Shown: positions 26,437 to 34,874 of the stretch, piece after piece
Numbering within the stretch: the stretch's first letter is position 1
Layout of the letters: each line of letters begins with the position of its first letter
Assembly (NCBI GenBank): GCA_948543815.1
Contig: CAOVHW010000001.1
Coordinates: 151,635-215,634 of the forward strand
Direction of reading: 5' to 3'
Origin: an uncultured Eubacteriales bacterium
GTDB lineage: Bacteria > Bacillota > Clostridia > Lachnospirales > CAMVHY01
DNA length: 64,000 nt
Program-made: the position numbers and the translations under genes
The notes under the pieces: model-generated
Seen by the model: only the letters and a program-made list of their open reading frames with translations
Told to the model about the DNA's origin: nothing
Database searches by the model: none

Positions 26437-27234
26437 TCAAAAATTTTTTTGTTTAAAGTTTTGAGGCGGATAATTTTTTTTCAATATTTTATTACACATA
26501 TGCCGAAATTTTTTAGGATTATCACTCGTATAAAAAATTATGTTGGGATTATTTTTGTGACGAAAAATTTTGTGATTCATCAAATATTTTTGAACTTTAA
26601 TTGCAGTAAATTTTGCCGGGTCAATTATTTTTACCGTCGGCAAGATTTTTTTTATGTTATTCATAAACAATGGATAATGTGTGCAAGAAAGAATCAGCGT
26701 GTCTATTTGCGTTTTTTTGAATTCGTTGAGATAAGTCTTTGCGGCTTCATACGAAATTTTGTTATTAGTCCAATCTTCTTCGGCAAGCGGAACAAACAAT
26801 GGACACGCTTTAGTAAAAACTTTGACATTATTATTTTTCTTTGCGATAAATTTTTCGCAAGCATGATTTTGTAATGTAGCTTCTGTTCCGATTATACCGA
26901 TAAATTTATTTTGAGTTGCTTTAATTCCAGCGTTAAGACCATTAGTCAAAACTTCAATGATTGGCGTATCAAATTCTTTTTGCAATTCGTAAAAACAATT
27001 TGAACTGACAGTGTTGCATGCGATTACAATTAATTTTACATTTTGTGCAATAAGAAATTTTACAATTTGGCGGCTGAGATTTAAAAGTTTTTGTTTGGAT
27101 TTATTTCCGTATGGTGTGTTTGCAGTGTCGGCGCAATAAATTATGTTTTCGTTTGGCAAAATTCTCATTATTTCTTTTAAAACTGTGAGGCCGCCAATTC
27201 CCGAGTCAAATATTCCTATTGCTCTATCTTCCAT
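26437..27234 (-). CDS. murI: glutamate racemase
   Basis: A 265-residue cofactor-independent racemase that makes D-glutamate for peptidoglycan. Seen: IFDSGIGGLTVLKEI, CADTANTPYGNKS, the first catalytic Cys in VIACNTVSSNCF (about 70-81), and the second in LILSCTHYPLF (about 180-190). The start lies inside the end of ddl (19-base overlap), so ddl and murI are one cell-wall operon. Confidence 0.96.
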   Translation of the reverse strand: MEDRAIGIFDSGIGGLTVLKEIMRILPNENIIYCADTANTPYGNKSKQKLLNLSRQIVKFLIAQNVKLIVIACNTVSSNCFYELQKEFDTPIIEVLTNGLNAGIKATQNKFIGIIGTEATLQNHACEKFIAKKNNNVKVFTKACPLFVPLAEEDWTNNKISYEAAKTYLNEFKKTQIDTLILSCTHYPLFMNNIKKILPTVKIIDPAKFTAIKVQKYLMNHKIFRHKNNPNIIFYTSDNPKKFRHMCNKILKKNYPPQNFKQKNF

Positions 27235-28316
27235 ATTTTTTGTTCACGCCCTACACCTTTTTTCATGGCTAAATCAATTAATTTGTCAAGCAAAACTTCC
27301 ATGCCAATGCCTTCGTTTTCCCACAGTTTTGGATACATACTTATCGAAGTGAAGCCGGGCATTGTATTTATTTCGCTGAAGTAAACAGTTTTGTCATCGA
27401 CTAAGAAATCTACGCGTGCTAATCCACTTCCATCAACTGCTTTAAAAATTCGTGCGGAGTAATCACGAATTTGTTCGACAACTTCTTTTGGTAAATCGGC
27501 CGGAATTACAGTGTAAGAAGATTTGTCAACATATTTTGCATCGTAAGTATAAAATTCTTGTTCAAATTTTAATTCGCCGACGCCAGAAACATTTATTTCG
27601 CCATCGATAGCATTGCCTAAAACTGCGCACTCAAATTCGCGGCCAACAATAGTTTTTTCAACGATAACTTTTTTGTCATAGTGAAAAGCGAGTTCGATTC
27701 CATTTAACAATTCATTTTTTTTTGTGGCTTTTGACATACCAATTGATGAGCCGCTATTACATGGTTTGATGAAACAATTATATCCGATTTTTTTACGAAT
27801 ATTTTTCAAAATTTCTTCACTATTATTTTTAAATTCACATTCACTGAAAGCAATGTAATCTGTTTGATTAAGGCCGGCAGATGCGGCTATGATACGCATA
27901 AAACTTTTGTCCATGCTTACAGCGGAACTAAGGACGCCGCAGCCGACATAAGGTATTCCGGAAATTTCAAATAAGCCTTGAATTTTTCCGTCTTCACCAT
28001 ATGGGCCATGAAAGACGGGGAAAATTATATCGATACAAATTAATTTAGCCTTATCTTTTACGATACGGAATAAACCTTTTTGTGAACGATTTACACTTAA
28101 TGAGACATTCGCACCGATTTTTTCCCATTTCCAATCATTTAAATCACTCGTATAATTATCATACATAATCCACGAGCCTTCTTTATTGATATAAATAGGG
28201 ATAATATTATATTTTTCTGTAGATAATTTACTGATAATATTATTAGCGGAAGTTCGTGATATCATATGTTCAGGGGAATCACCGCCATAAATTACGGCTA
28301 CATTTAATTTTTTCAT
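27216..28316 (-). CDS. ddl: D-alanine--D-alanine ligase
   Basis: A 366-residue ATP-grasp enzyme that makes the D-Ala-D-Ala dipeptide. Seen: VAVIYGGDSPEHMIS at the N-terminus, VFHGPYGEDGKIQGLFE, CFIKPCNSGSSIGMSKA with the ATP-grasp loop, GVGELKFEQEFYTYDAKY (with Y for omega-loop), and YFSEINTMPGFTSISMYP. The Tyr-rich omega loop and the SMYP end are consistent with D-Ala rather than D-lactate specificity. Ribosome site TGGAGGTAG. Confidence 0.96.
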   Translation of the reverse strand: MKKLNVAVIYGGDSPEHMISRTSANNIISKLSTEKYNIIPIYINKEGSWIMYDNYTSDLNDWKWEKIGANVSLSVNRSQKGLFRIVKDKAKLICIDIIFPVFHGPYGEDGKIQGLFEISGIPYVGCGVLSSAVSMDKSFMRIIAASAGLNQTDYIAFSECEFKNNSEEILKNIRKKIGYNCFIKPCNSGSSIGMSKATKKNELLNGIELAFHYDKKVIVEKTIVGREFECAVLGNAIDGEINVSGVGELKFEQEFYTYDAKYVDKSSYTVIPADLPKEVVEQIRDYSARIFKAVDGSGLARVDFLVDDKTVYFSEINTMPGFTSISMYPKLWENEGIGMEVLLDKLIDLAMKKGVGREQKIWKIEQ

Positions 28317-28397
28317 TGATAGCTACCTCCACAAATTTTGTTCTCAGTATAGCATTATGCAAAATATGAATTCAAGATTACAACTATAAAAAAAATC

Positions 28398-28427
28398 TTG
28401 CAGAAAATATTTCATTCGTGATATAAT
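28398..28427 (+). promoter_or_regulatory. promoter of rplS
   Basis: TTGCAG (28398-28403), 18 bases, TATAAT (28422-28427), leaving a leader of about 45 bases to the ATG at 28478. Confidence 0.65.
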
Positions 28428-28477
28428 TTTATTTGTGTGCAAAAAAATTGTGTGTGAAAAAAATTAGGAGGATTATA

Positions 28478-28831
28478 ATGCAAGCAATAATAAAACAAAT
28501 TGAGAGTGAGCAGTTAAAACCAAATATCAAAACTTTTAACGTTGGTGATACTGTAAAAGTTCACGCAAAAATTATTGAGGGTACGAAAGAACGTATCCAA
28601 GTTTTTGAGGGAACCGTTATCCGTTTCCAAAATGGTGGCTTGAACGAAGTCTTTACCGTTCGTAAAATCTCTTCAGGTATTGGCGTTGAAAAAACTTGGC
28701 CGCTTCATTCTCCTAAAATTGTTAAAATTGATGTCGTACGTCGTGGAATAGTTCGCCGTGCAAAACTTTTTTACTTACGCAATCGTGTTGGTAAAGCTGC
28801 AAAAGTTAAAGAAGCTATTAATAAAAAATAA
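28478..28831 (+). CDS. rplS: 50S ribosomal protein L19
   Basis: A 117-residue L19 at the 30S-50S interface. Seen: FNVGDTVKVHAKIIEGTKER, IQVFEGTVIRFQNGG, FTVRKISSGIGVEKTWPLHS and the basic tail VRRAKLFYLRNRVGKAAKV. ATG 28478 has AGGAGGA at the right distance; the longer frame from 28433 is rejected. It usually ends a rpsP-rimM-trmD-rplS operon, but here it is monocistronic with its own promoter. Confidence 0.97.
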   Translation: MQAIIKQIESEQLKPNIKTFNVGDTVKVHAKIIEGTKERIQVFEGTVIRFQNGGLNEVFTVRKISSGIGVEKTWPLHSPKIVKIDVVRRGIVRRAKLFYLRNRVGKAAKVKEAINKK

Positions 28832-28835
28832 AAAA

Positions 28836-28980
28836 AGACTTTAAAAAACAAAATCGTTCTTTTTTTATAAAAAAAGAACCAAAAAAATTTTATAAAAAAA
28901 TCTTTGCGTATTGTACGCAAAGATTTTTTTTGTTAAAGTTCTTTTGGTTACTTTTCTTTCAAGAAAAGTAAGGTTTTAAC
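28836..28980. repeat. dispersed palindromic intergenic repeat, copy D (most complete right arm)
   Basis: Left arm CGTTCTTTTTTTATAAAAAA and GAACC, inner hairpin ATCTTTGCG-TATTGTA-CGCAAAGAT with a T-run, and right arm GTTAAAGTTCTTTTGGTTAC followed by CTTTTCTTTCAAGAAAAG. It lies between the convergent rplS and the 3D-domain gene. Confidence 0.78.
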
Positions 28981-29929
28981 TTAATATATGAACTTTTATT
29001 TGGCGGCGTCCAAATTTTTTTGCATCATACAAACTTTCATAAAACAAATCAATTTTATTTCCTTTAATTGCGCCGCCGGTATCGAGTGCTGTCGCATAGC
29101 CATAACCTTCGATGAATAATTTACTGCCGAGTGGAATAACTTTTGGGTCAACAGCAACGACACCACGCCGAGCTTTTGCACCGGTTGCTGTTATGCCGTA
29201 ACCTTTATCGCCGGGTCTTTTGCCAGTACTTTCGAAACCGGCGGTATATGCACTGGCGTTCATTATCAAAACATTTTTACAAGTTCCTCTAGTAATTATT
29301 TTTTCGATTGGCTTTTTTATTATTGTTTCATTTTTAGTACGTGAAATTTCATCGTTACCGCTAAAAATTATTTCTTCTGTAATTAATTTTTCACCGTTGA
29401 TACCATTTTGTACAATTTGTTCAACATTTTCCAATAATTTATCGGAATAAATAATTTTAGTTTCGAACGGAATTATTTCAGTTTTTTCAATTAATTCGGT
29501 ACGCTGTGAATAAAATTTTAATTCGTGGCAATTTCGTAATTTAAAATCATTATTTTGTGCGCATGTAAATTCTTTATCAAATTCTTTTTGCAAAACTTTT
29601 AGGAAATCGCTGACGGTATCATTAAACTTGACATTAAAAATTTTTTCTTTATCGTCAACGAGAACTTTTAAGATAAAAGGGCGTTCGATTTCGATATTCA
29701 TTCCATTGAAGATTTGGTCATTCATTTTTTTATTTACGAAATCATTTTTAGAGATGAAAATATTATTTTGCGTAAAGAATTCTTTAACGGTTTCGGAGTC
29801 AGTTGAAAAATTTGTAATAATTCCGTTATCGATGACAGAGATATTTTTATAGTTCAAAGCTTCGGCTTTACTGCTGAATAAAAAGATGAGAAGTAGCATG
29901 CAAAATAGCAAAAAAAATTTTTTAAACAT
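28976..29929 (-). CDS. YabE-type protein: DUF348, G5 and 3D domains
   Basis: A 317-residue exported protein. The N-terminal signal/anchor (MFKKFFLLFCMLLLIFLF) is followed by two ubiquitin-like DUF348 repeats, a G5-like segment (residues ~165-215, including IVQNGINGEKLITEEI) and a C-terminal 3D domain (GVVAVDPKVIPLGSKLFIEG, ALDTGGAIKGNKIDLF) with the three Asp residues of a lytic transglycosylase-like barrel. Bacillus YabE and Rpf-like proteins share this plan and remodel peptidoglycan at growth resumption or germination. The role here is inferred from the domains. Confidence 0.9.
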   Translation of the reverse strand: MFKKFFLLFCMLLLIFLFSSKAEALNYKNISVIDNGIITNFSTDSETVKEFFTQNNIFISKNDFVNKKMNDQIFNGMNIEIERPFILKVLVDDKEKIFNVKFNDTVSDFLKVLQKEFDKEFTCAQNNDFKLRNCHELKFYSQRTELIEKTEIIPFETKIIYSDKLLENVEQIVQNGINGEKLITEEIIFSGNDEISRTKNETIIKKPIEKIITRGTCKNVLIMNASAYTAGFESTGKRPGDKGYGITATGAKARRGVVAVDPKVIPLGSKLFIEGYGYATALDTGGAIKGNKIDLFYESLYDAKKFGRRQIKVHILS

Positions 29930-30070
29930 AAATTACACTCCTTAGCATTTTTACTTATATTATATTAACATTTGCTTAATAATTATGCAATATATTTATA
30001 AAATGTTACACAATTGTTTTTTGCTTTTGGCGCAAAATATTTTACAACGATAAATTTAAGGAGGATATAG

Positions 30071-30820
30071 GTGAAAATTCTATTGACAATTTCTTATGAT
30101 GGAACAAATTATTTTGGATGGCAGCGTCAAAAAAATGTAATAACTGTGCAACAAATTGTCGAAGAAAAAATTTCATTGCTACTAAAAAAAAATATAAAAA
30201 TAATCGGTGCCAGTCGCACCGATTCAAAAGTTCATGCACTTGCTCAAAAAGCAATGTTCAATATCGATTATTGCAATATACTGCCAGAAAAATTTCCGCT
30301 CGCAATAAATAATTTTTTGCCAAACGATATTGTCATAACTGATGCAAAAATTGTTGATGAAAATTTTCATGCGCGCTACGATGTGTCAAAAAAAATTTAC
30401 CAATATAAAATTTTGAATACGCAATTTCCAATTCCGCAATATAGAAATTATTGTTGGCATGTGAAAAATAAATTGGACAAACAAAATATGATTGACGCAA
30501 CAAAAATTTTTATTGGAACGCAAGATTTTGCAAGTTTTTGTGCTAGTGGTTCATCTGTAAAATCTACGATAAGAACTATTTATGATTTTTTTATCACGTT
30601 CGATAAAAATTTTATTACGTTTGAAATTACTGCTGATGGATTTTTGTACAATATGGTACGAATAATTGTTGCAACAATTGTCGATGTTGGAATCGGTAAA
30701 ATAAATTTGGCAGACATAAAAAAAATAATTGATGACAAAAAAAGAAATCCTAAATGCAAAACGGCGCCGCCTCAAGGTTTGACATTGATGAATATAATTT
30801 ATAAAGGAGAAATCAAATGA
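30071..30820 (+). CDS. truA: tRNA pseudouridine(38-40) synthase
   Basis: A 249-residue TruA. Seen: ISYDGTNYFGWQRQKNVITV at the N-terminus, the catalytic Asp in GASRTDSKVHALAQ (about 47-60), ARYDVSKKIYQYKIL, and the C-terminal FLYNMVRIIVATIVDVG. GTG start 30071 with AAGGAGGATA upstream. The end overlaps the next gene by 4 bases (ATGA). Confidence 0.96.
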   Translation: MKILLTISYDGTNYFGWQRQKNVITVQQIVEEKISLLLKKNIKIIGASRTDSKVHALAQKAMFNIDYCNILPEKFPLAINNFLPNDIVITDAKIVDENFHARYDVSKKIYQYKILNTQFPIPQYRNYCWHVKNKLDKQNMIDATKIFIGTQDFASFCASGSSVKSTIRTIYDFFITFDKNFITFEITADGFLYNMVRIIVATIVDVGIGKINLADIKKIIDDKKRNPKCKTAPPQGLTLMNIIYKGEIK

Positions 30821-31035
30821 ATAAATTTAAAATTTTAGCTCGAATATGTATGGCAATTGCTATTATTTTATCTGACGTAATGTGCGCAGTAGTTAGTTAT
30901 TATTATTGTGCATTAAAATTGTGTGTGGAATGCAGTGCTCCGCCGAGCATTGCATTTTTATATGCAATTCCATTTTTATTTGGAATAATAATTTTTTTTA
31001 TTTTGTCACGAATATTTTATAGAAAATCAAATTAA
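30817..31035 (+). CDS. small two-helix membrane protein, 72 aa
   Basis: A 72-residue protein with two hydrophobic segments (about 8-30 and 46-66), separated by a Cys-containing loop KLCVECSAPPS. It overlaps the truA stop and has AAAGGAGA upstream, so it is likely translated with truA. I do not recognise a family; a role in metal or redox binding by the loop Cys pair is only a possibility. Confidence 0.7.
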   Translation: MNKFKILARICMAIAIILSDVMCAVVSYYYCALKLCVECSAPPSIAFLYAIPFLFGIIIFFILSRIFYRKSN

Positions 31036-31043
31036 AATTTGTA

Positions 31044-31075
31044 CAAAAAAACGGTGGAACAAAGTTCCACCGAAA
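31044..31075 (-). terminator. intrinsic terminator of the tRNA operon
   Basis: CGGTGGAAC-AAA-GTTCCACCG (31052-31072). On the minus strand the hairpin is followed by seven T, which fits termination of the Asp-Val-Arg tRNA transcript. Confidence 0.75.
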
Positions 31076-31119
31076 ATATATTTTAGGAGAAAATGGAAAA
31101 TGAAACAACAAATGTCATA

Positions 31120-31193
<74 letters not shown>

Positions 31194-31207
31194 AAAATAA
31201 AAAAAAG

Positions 31208-31280
31208 TGGGTGTAATAGGGCTCGAACCTATGACCCTCTGCTTGTAAGGCAGATGCTCTCCCAGCTGAGCTATACACCC
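31208..31280 (-). tRNA. tRNA-Val (TAC)
   Basis: A 73-base cloverleaf: acceptor GGGTGTA/TACACCC, D stem GCTC/GAGC, anticodon stem CTGCC region with loop TTACAAG, and TTCGAGC loop. Anticodon TAC. The encoded 3' end does not continue into CCA. Confidence 0.93.
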
Positions 31281-31283
31281 TAA

Positions 31284-31360
31284 TGGCGACTCAAAAGGGA
31301 CTTGAACCCTCGACCTCTGGCGTGACAGGCCAGCGCTCTAACCAACTGAGCTATTGAGCC
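31284..31360 (-). tRNA. tRNA-Asp (GTC)
   Basis: A 74-base cloverleaf (31287-31360) plus encoded CCA (31284-31286). Acceptor GGCTCAA/TTGAGTC, anticodon stem CTGGC/GCCAG with loop CTGTCAC, TTCAAGT loop. First gene of the three-tRNA operon and the only one with CCA encoded. Confidence 0.94.
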
Positions 31361-31413
31361 AACTTTTTTATTTTAGCACGTAAAAAAAAATCTGTCAAGT
31401 ACAAATCAAAAAT

Positions 31414-31902
31414 TTATTTAACGGTAAATAATTTTTCAGCAATTAAATCGAGTGAGAGGTTATTGCAATTTAAAACGTAGTCACAGCAATTCAAATAAAT
31501 TTGATAACGTTTTTGGTACAAGAATTTTATATTTGACAAATTTTTTTTAACTAATGGACGTACGTAGTCTAAATTTTTATAAATTTGATTTGGCCGGGAA
31601 AATAAATATATGACACGGCCAAGATTTTTTATCAGTGGCAAATTTTTTTTGAAAGTAACACAACCGCCGCCCAATGCAATTATAAATTTTTGATTGGCGG
31701 CAATTTTTTTAATGACATTGTGTTCGCACTGCCGAAAATATTTTTCACCGTATTCATTAAAAATAGCGGGAATATTTTTGTTGGCGGCCTTTTCAATTTC
31801 GTCATCAGTATCAATTAAATTGTAGGAAAATTTTTGAGCAAAAATTTTTGCGACAGATGATTTACCACTACCGGGCATTCCGATTAATAAAATATTTTTC
31901 AC
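31414..31902 (-). CDS. aroK: shikimate kinase
   Basis: A 162-residue P-loop kinase that phosphorylates shikimate. Seen: ILLIGMPGSGKSSVAKIFA (Walker A), IDTDDEIEKAANKNIPAIF (substrate Asp and Lys region), EHNVIKKIA, IALGGGCVTF. The GTG at 31902 has AAAGGTGATAG upstream and matches family length; the TTG at 31926 overlaps that site and is rejected. The gene stands alone without other aro genes. Confidence 0.92.
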   Translation of the reverse strand: MKNILLIGMPGSGKSSVAKIFAQKFSYNLIDTDDEIEKAANKNIPAIFNEYGEKYFRQCEHNVIKKIAANQKFIIALGGGCVTFKKNLPLIKNLGRVIYLFSRPNQIYKNLDYVRPLVKKNLSNIKFLYQKRYQIYLNCCDYVLNCNNLSLDLIAEKLFTVK

Positions 31903-31978
31903 GGCTATCACCTTTTTATTTGACAAATTATCTAATTAAGTTTAAAATTTTTTCAAAAAAAATTTTTGGAGAATAAAT

Positions 31979-32437
31979 ATGAATATATTAGTAGATGCAG
32001 ATGAAGTTTCAGATTTTAAGTACAAAAAAATTATTTGTGACGTTATAGATATGGCGTTGAAAATTGAAAATATTTCTGCGGAACCACAAGTAAGTGTTTT
32101 AATTGTGCATGACGAAAAAATGCGACAGTTGAATAAAAAATTTCGTGGCATCGATAAAACTACGGATGTATTATCTTTTCCCATCATTGATTTTAACACG
32201 TGCGATAAAAATATTTTGACACAGGAAAATATTTTGCTCGGCGACATTGTTATTTGTATTGACAAAGTTTTTTCACAAGCTACTGAATATATGCACAGCG
32301 TGGAACGTGAGATTGGATTTTTAACGGCGCATGGAATTTTACATTTGCTTGGTTACGACCATATTTCGCCGGAAGACGAAAAAATTATGTTTGCAAAGCA
32401 AGATTTAATTTTAGAAAAGGTTGGACTTGAGCGATGA
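31979..32437 (+). CDS. ybeY: endoribonuclease YbeY
   Basis: A 152-residue zinc metalloenzyme for rRNA maturation and ribosome quality control. Seen: RGIDKTTDVLSFPI, LGDIVICIDKVFSQA and the zinc motif HGILHLLGYDHISPED near the C-terminus. ATG with TGGAG upstream. The stop overlaps the start of a broken dgkA (ATGA), the gene that normally follows ybeY. Confidence 0.95.
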   Translation: MNILVDADEVSDFKYKKIICDVIDMALKIENISAEPQVSVLIVHDEKMRQLNKKFRGIDKTTDVLSFPIIDFNTCDKNILTQENILLGDIVICIDKVFSQATEYMHSVEREIGFLTAHGILHLLGYDHISPEDEKIMFAKQDLILEKVGLER

Positions 32438-32538
32438 AAAATAAAAATTTTGCCGAGAGTTTGAAAAACATGTTTGACGGCTTCATTTATATTTTTAAAA
32501 ATTTGAAATTGAATAATTACAAAACAGATATGATATGA
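32434..32538 (+). pseudogene. dgkA: dgkA remnant (diacylglycerol/undecaprenol kinase), N-terminal 34 codons
   Basis: ATG overlaps the ybeY stop exactly as in the usual ybeY-dgkA pair. The first ~24 residues (MKNKNFAESLKNMFDGFIYI) match the cytoplasmic N-terminus of Gram-positive DgkA. The conserved continuation (E-x-N-F/M-x-I-H and three membrane helices) is missing; the frame becomes NNYKTDMI and stops at 32536. The rest of the usual cluster (cdd, era, recO) is also absent. This marks the left breakpoint of the disturbed region. Confidence 0.65.
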
Positions 32539-32715
32539 AGCATATTAATTAGAAAAGTCAATTTGATATTAAAAATGTGATTTTGTAAGAAAATATTAGG
32601 AACAGTTATGAGTTACAGAGCGGACAAATAATGTATTGATAAAAATCAAATGTTTTTAATAAAAAAGATTTTATATAAAAATCACTTTTTTATTGATCAA
32701 AATTTTCAAATAAAG

Positions 32716-32744
32716 TTGTGTAAATAAATACTAAGTATTATAAT
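32716..32744 (+). promoter_or_regulatory. promoter of the PPP phosphatase gene
   Basis: TTGTGT (32716-32721), 17 bases, TATAAT (32739-32744). It lies about 57 bases upstream of ATG 32801 in an otherwise empty 262-base AT-rich gap. Confidence 0.55.
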
Positions 32745-32800
32745 TAAATTATAATTATTTTTAAGCAAATAAAAAGTCTAAAAAGCAAAGATGATTTTAT

Positions 32801-34768
32801 ATGGAAGATCAAATGATAAATCTGGAAGAACAAATGTCCAATTGGCAAAATGTTATTGATGAAATGAAGCGTTCGGAAAATTTCAACGAAAGTATAGTAT
32901 TACAAGACAAAGATGAATCTAAATTTACATTTAAAAAAATTGGTGATGATCTTAAATCTAATGCTGGATTTGATCAAGTAATTCATCCAACACAAATAAG
33001 CATAAAAGAGCAAGAAGCAAATATGAATGCATTACTAGACAAAGTTCTTGAATTTAAAAAACAATATTTTGAAGATTTTGTAAGTCGACATAAAAGTAAG
33101 TATCCTAATGCTAATGTTGAACTAACGATGCAAGATATGCTCTTGCAAAAATATACAAGAGCAGTTATGAGTGATGCACATGGCGATTTATTTTCATTAT
33201 TGTCTGCATTATGTACAATTGGATTTGTAAATGTATCAAAAAATCATTTTTTATATTTTAATTTAACAACAAAGCAATTTGTAAAAAGAGAAGAATGCTA
33301 CCGAATATTTACAGAAAAAATGGAAAAAGAATTTGGAACTCCCTTTTTTGTTGATATTTTTTTGGAACATGCAGAATCTTTTTTTTGTATTATTAATGAT
33401 AAAAATGAAAAAATGACGAAAAAAATTGAATTATTGAATAAATACATAAGAGAAAAAAATATATCAAATTTGAGTATTAGTGCAAATAATGATGTGATAA
33501 ATTTTAATTTTGCAAAAATTACCATACAAGTCAATAAAATTGTTAAAAAATTCGTTTTATTTGGTTCTGATGAGAAACAAAAATTTATTATAAATATAAG
33601 TAAAAAAAAATATTGTATAAATGTAATTTTTGATGTTAATAAAAATGAATATATATATAAGCTAAAGCAATGTTTTACAGAATGGAAAAACAATTTTCTG
33701 AAAGAATTTTTTAGTAAAAATATTAATTCAATTTTTTATGTTATACCAATGTTATCTATAAATCCAATTGCTCTTGAGGCTCCGGAGCTTTTTGGAAAAT
33801 TTATTGATTTGGGAGATTGTATTGACAGGGGGTCTGAAACTGTAGCCTGTCTTGTAACTTATGCACTTTTATCAAAGGCGATGCCTGATTCAATAAAATG
33901 TATGCTTGGTAATCATGAAGCTATGCAATCAATGCTTAGATGTGACGATGGTAATTGTTTTTTAGATTTTATTAATTTTTGTATTGAAAATCAATTGCTA
34001 AAACCGGGATATATTGAATCCAATAAAATTGGGGATAAAACAATTTGGCGCTCATATTCACATACAATACTTACAAAAAAGCATTTGCCAAAACTATTTA
34101 CTCTTTTAGTTATATCGTCATTTATAGCATCAATGAATGAAGAAGTTGTAGAAGTAGAAAAAATATCTGAGAATACACAAATAATAATTAAATCATTTAA
34201 AAATTGCTCAAAGAGAGACTTTGATCCTTTAAAACGGCATTTAAGAAACAAATGGCCCGAAATATTTAATAATTTAAGCGAAGAATTGCGAAATAAATTA
34301 AAGAATTTTTTTAAAGATGAAGATTTAACAAAATTGCTTTTGAAATTTTTCATAGTTAATAATAAGGGCAAAACAATTTTTTATCAGGAATGGCAAAGTT
34401 TTTATTCAAAATTAATGGAGTTTGGGTTTACGAATAATGAATTTTTTGAATTGAAATTTGCTATGTGTAGTATTTTTTATAATGAATATTATAAAACTGC
34501 CAATATTATTTGGAAAAATGTTTTTTTGGGTTTAGCCGAAGAAGATGCAAGATTTATGGGTTGGCTTTTTGGTGAAAGATATGTTCCAGAAAATAAATGT
34601 GAGCTTTTTGATGATGTAATACAATATCTTGGTCATGATCACGCAAATTTCATATTAATGCCAGAAAACTTAGGCGGTCTTGTAATATATTTAGATACTT
34701 GTAGGAGCGCGGGGTATAGGACGGATAAAGAAGGATTGAATAATGAATCAAGATTAAATTTACTTTAA
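32801..34768 (+). CDS. large PPP-type (calcineurin-like) metallophosphatase, probably frameshifted near its end
   Basis: A 655-residue protein with the metal-binding motifs of PPP Ser/Thr phosphatases: SDAHGD (D125, H127), LGDCIDRG (D339, D342, R343), LGNHEA (N371, H372, E373) and a late GHDHANF (H612/H614). Motifs I and II are ~210 residues apart instead of ~30, so a large insertion (about 130-335) splits the catalytic core. No signal peptide. The ribosome site is weak. One base near 34760 separates the frame from a downstream segment with coiled coil and membrane hairpin (see next entry). Its targets are unknown; bacterial PPP enzymes may act on proteins or diadenosine polyphosphates. Confidence 0.75.
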   Translation: MEDQMINLEEQMSNWQNVIDEMKRSENFNESIVLQDKDESKFTFKKIGDDLKSNAGFDQVIHPTQISIKEQEANMNALLDKVLEFKKQYFEDFVSRHKSKYPNANVELTMQDMLLQKYTRAVMSDAHGDLFSLLSALCTIGFVNVSKNHFLYFNLTTKQFVKREECYRIFTEKMEKEFGTPFFVDIFLEHAESFFCIINDKNEKMTKKIELLNKYIREKNISNLSISANNDVINFNFAKITIQVNKIVKKFVLFGSDEKQKFIINISKKKYCINVIFDVNKNEYIYKLKQCFTEWKNNFLKEFFSKNINSIFYVIPMLSINPIALEAPELFGKFIDLGDCIDRGSETVACLVTYALLSKAMPDSIKCMLGNHEAMQSMLRCDDGNCFLDFINFCIENQLLKPGYIESNKIGDKTIWRSYSHTILTKKHLPKLFTLLVISSFIASMNEEVVEVEKISENTQIIIKSFKNCSKRDFDPLKRHLRNKWPEIFNNLSEELRNKLKNFFKDEDLTKLLLKFFIVNNKGKTIFYQEWQSFYSKLMEFGFTNNEFFELKFAMCSIFYNEYYKTANIIWKNVFLGLAEEDARFMGWLFGERYVPENKCELFDDVIQYLGHDHANFILMPENLGGLVIYLDTCRSAGYRTDKEGLNNESRLNLL

Positions 34769-34874
34769 TTTAAAAACAAATTATGTAGCTTTAGGGGGAA
34801 ATTCTATAATCCAAAAAACAAAGAAAAACGAAGTAGGTGAAAAAAGATTTTCTTCAACAAAATTAATTCAAAAT

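Noticed and set aside
32539..32715. Possible small RNA or riboswitch upstream of the phosphatase gene
   Set aside because: Only weak A/T-rich inverted repeats are seen, no conserved motif; only the promoter is supported.
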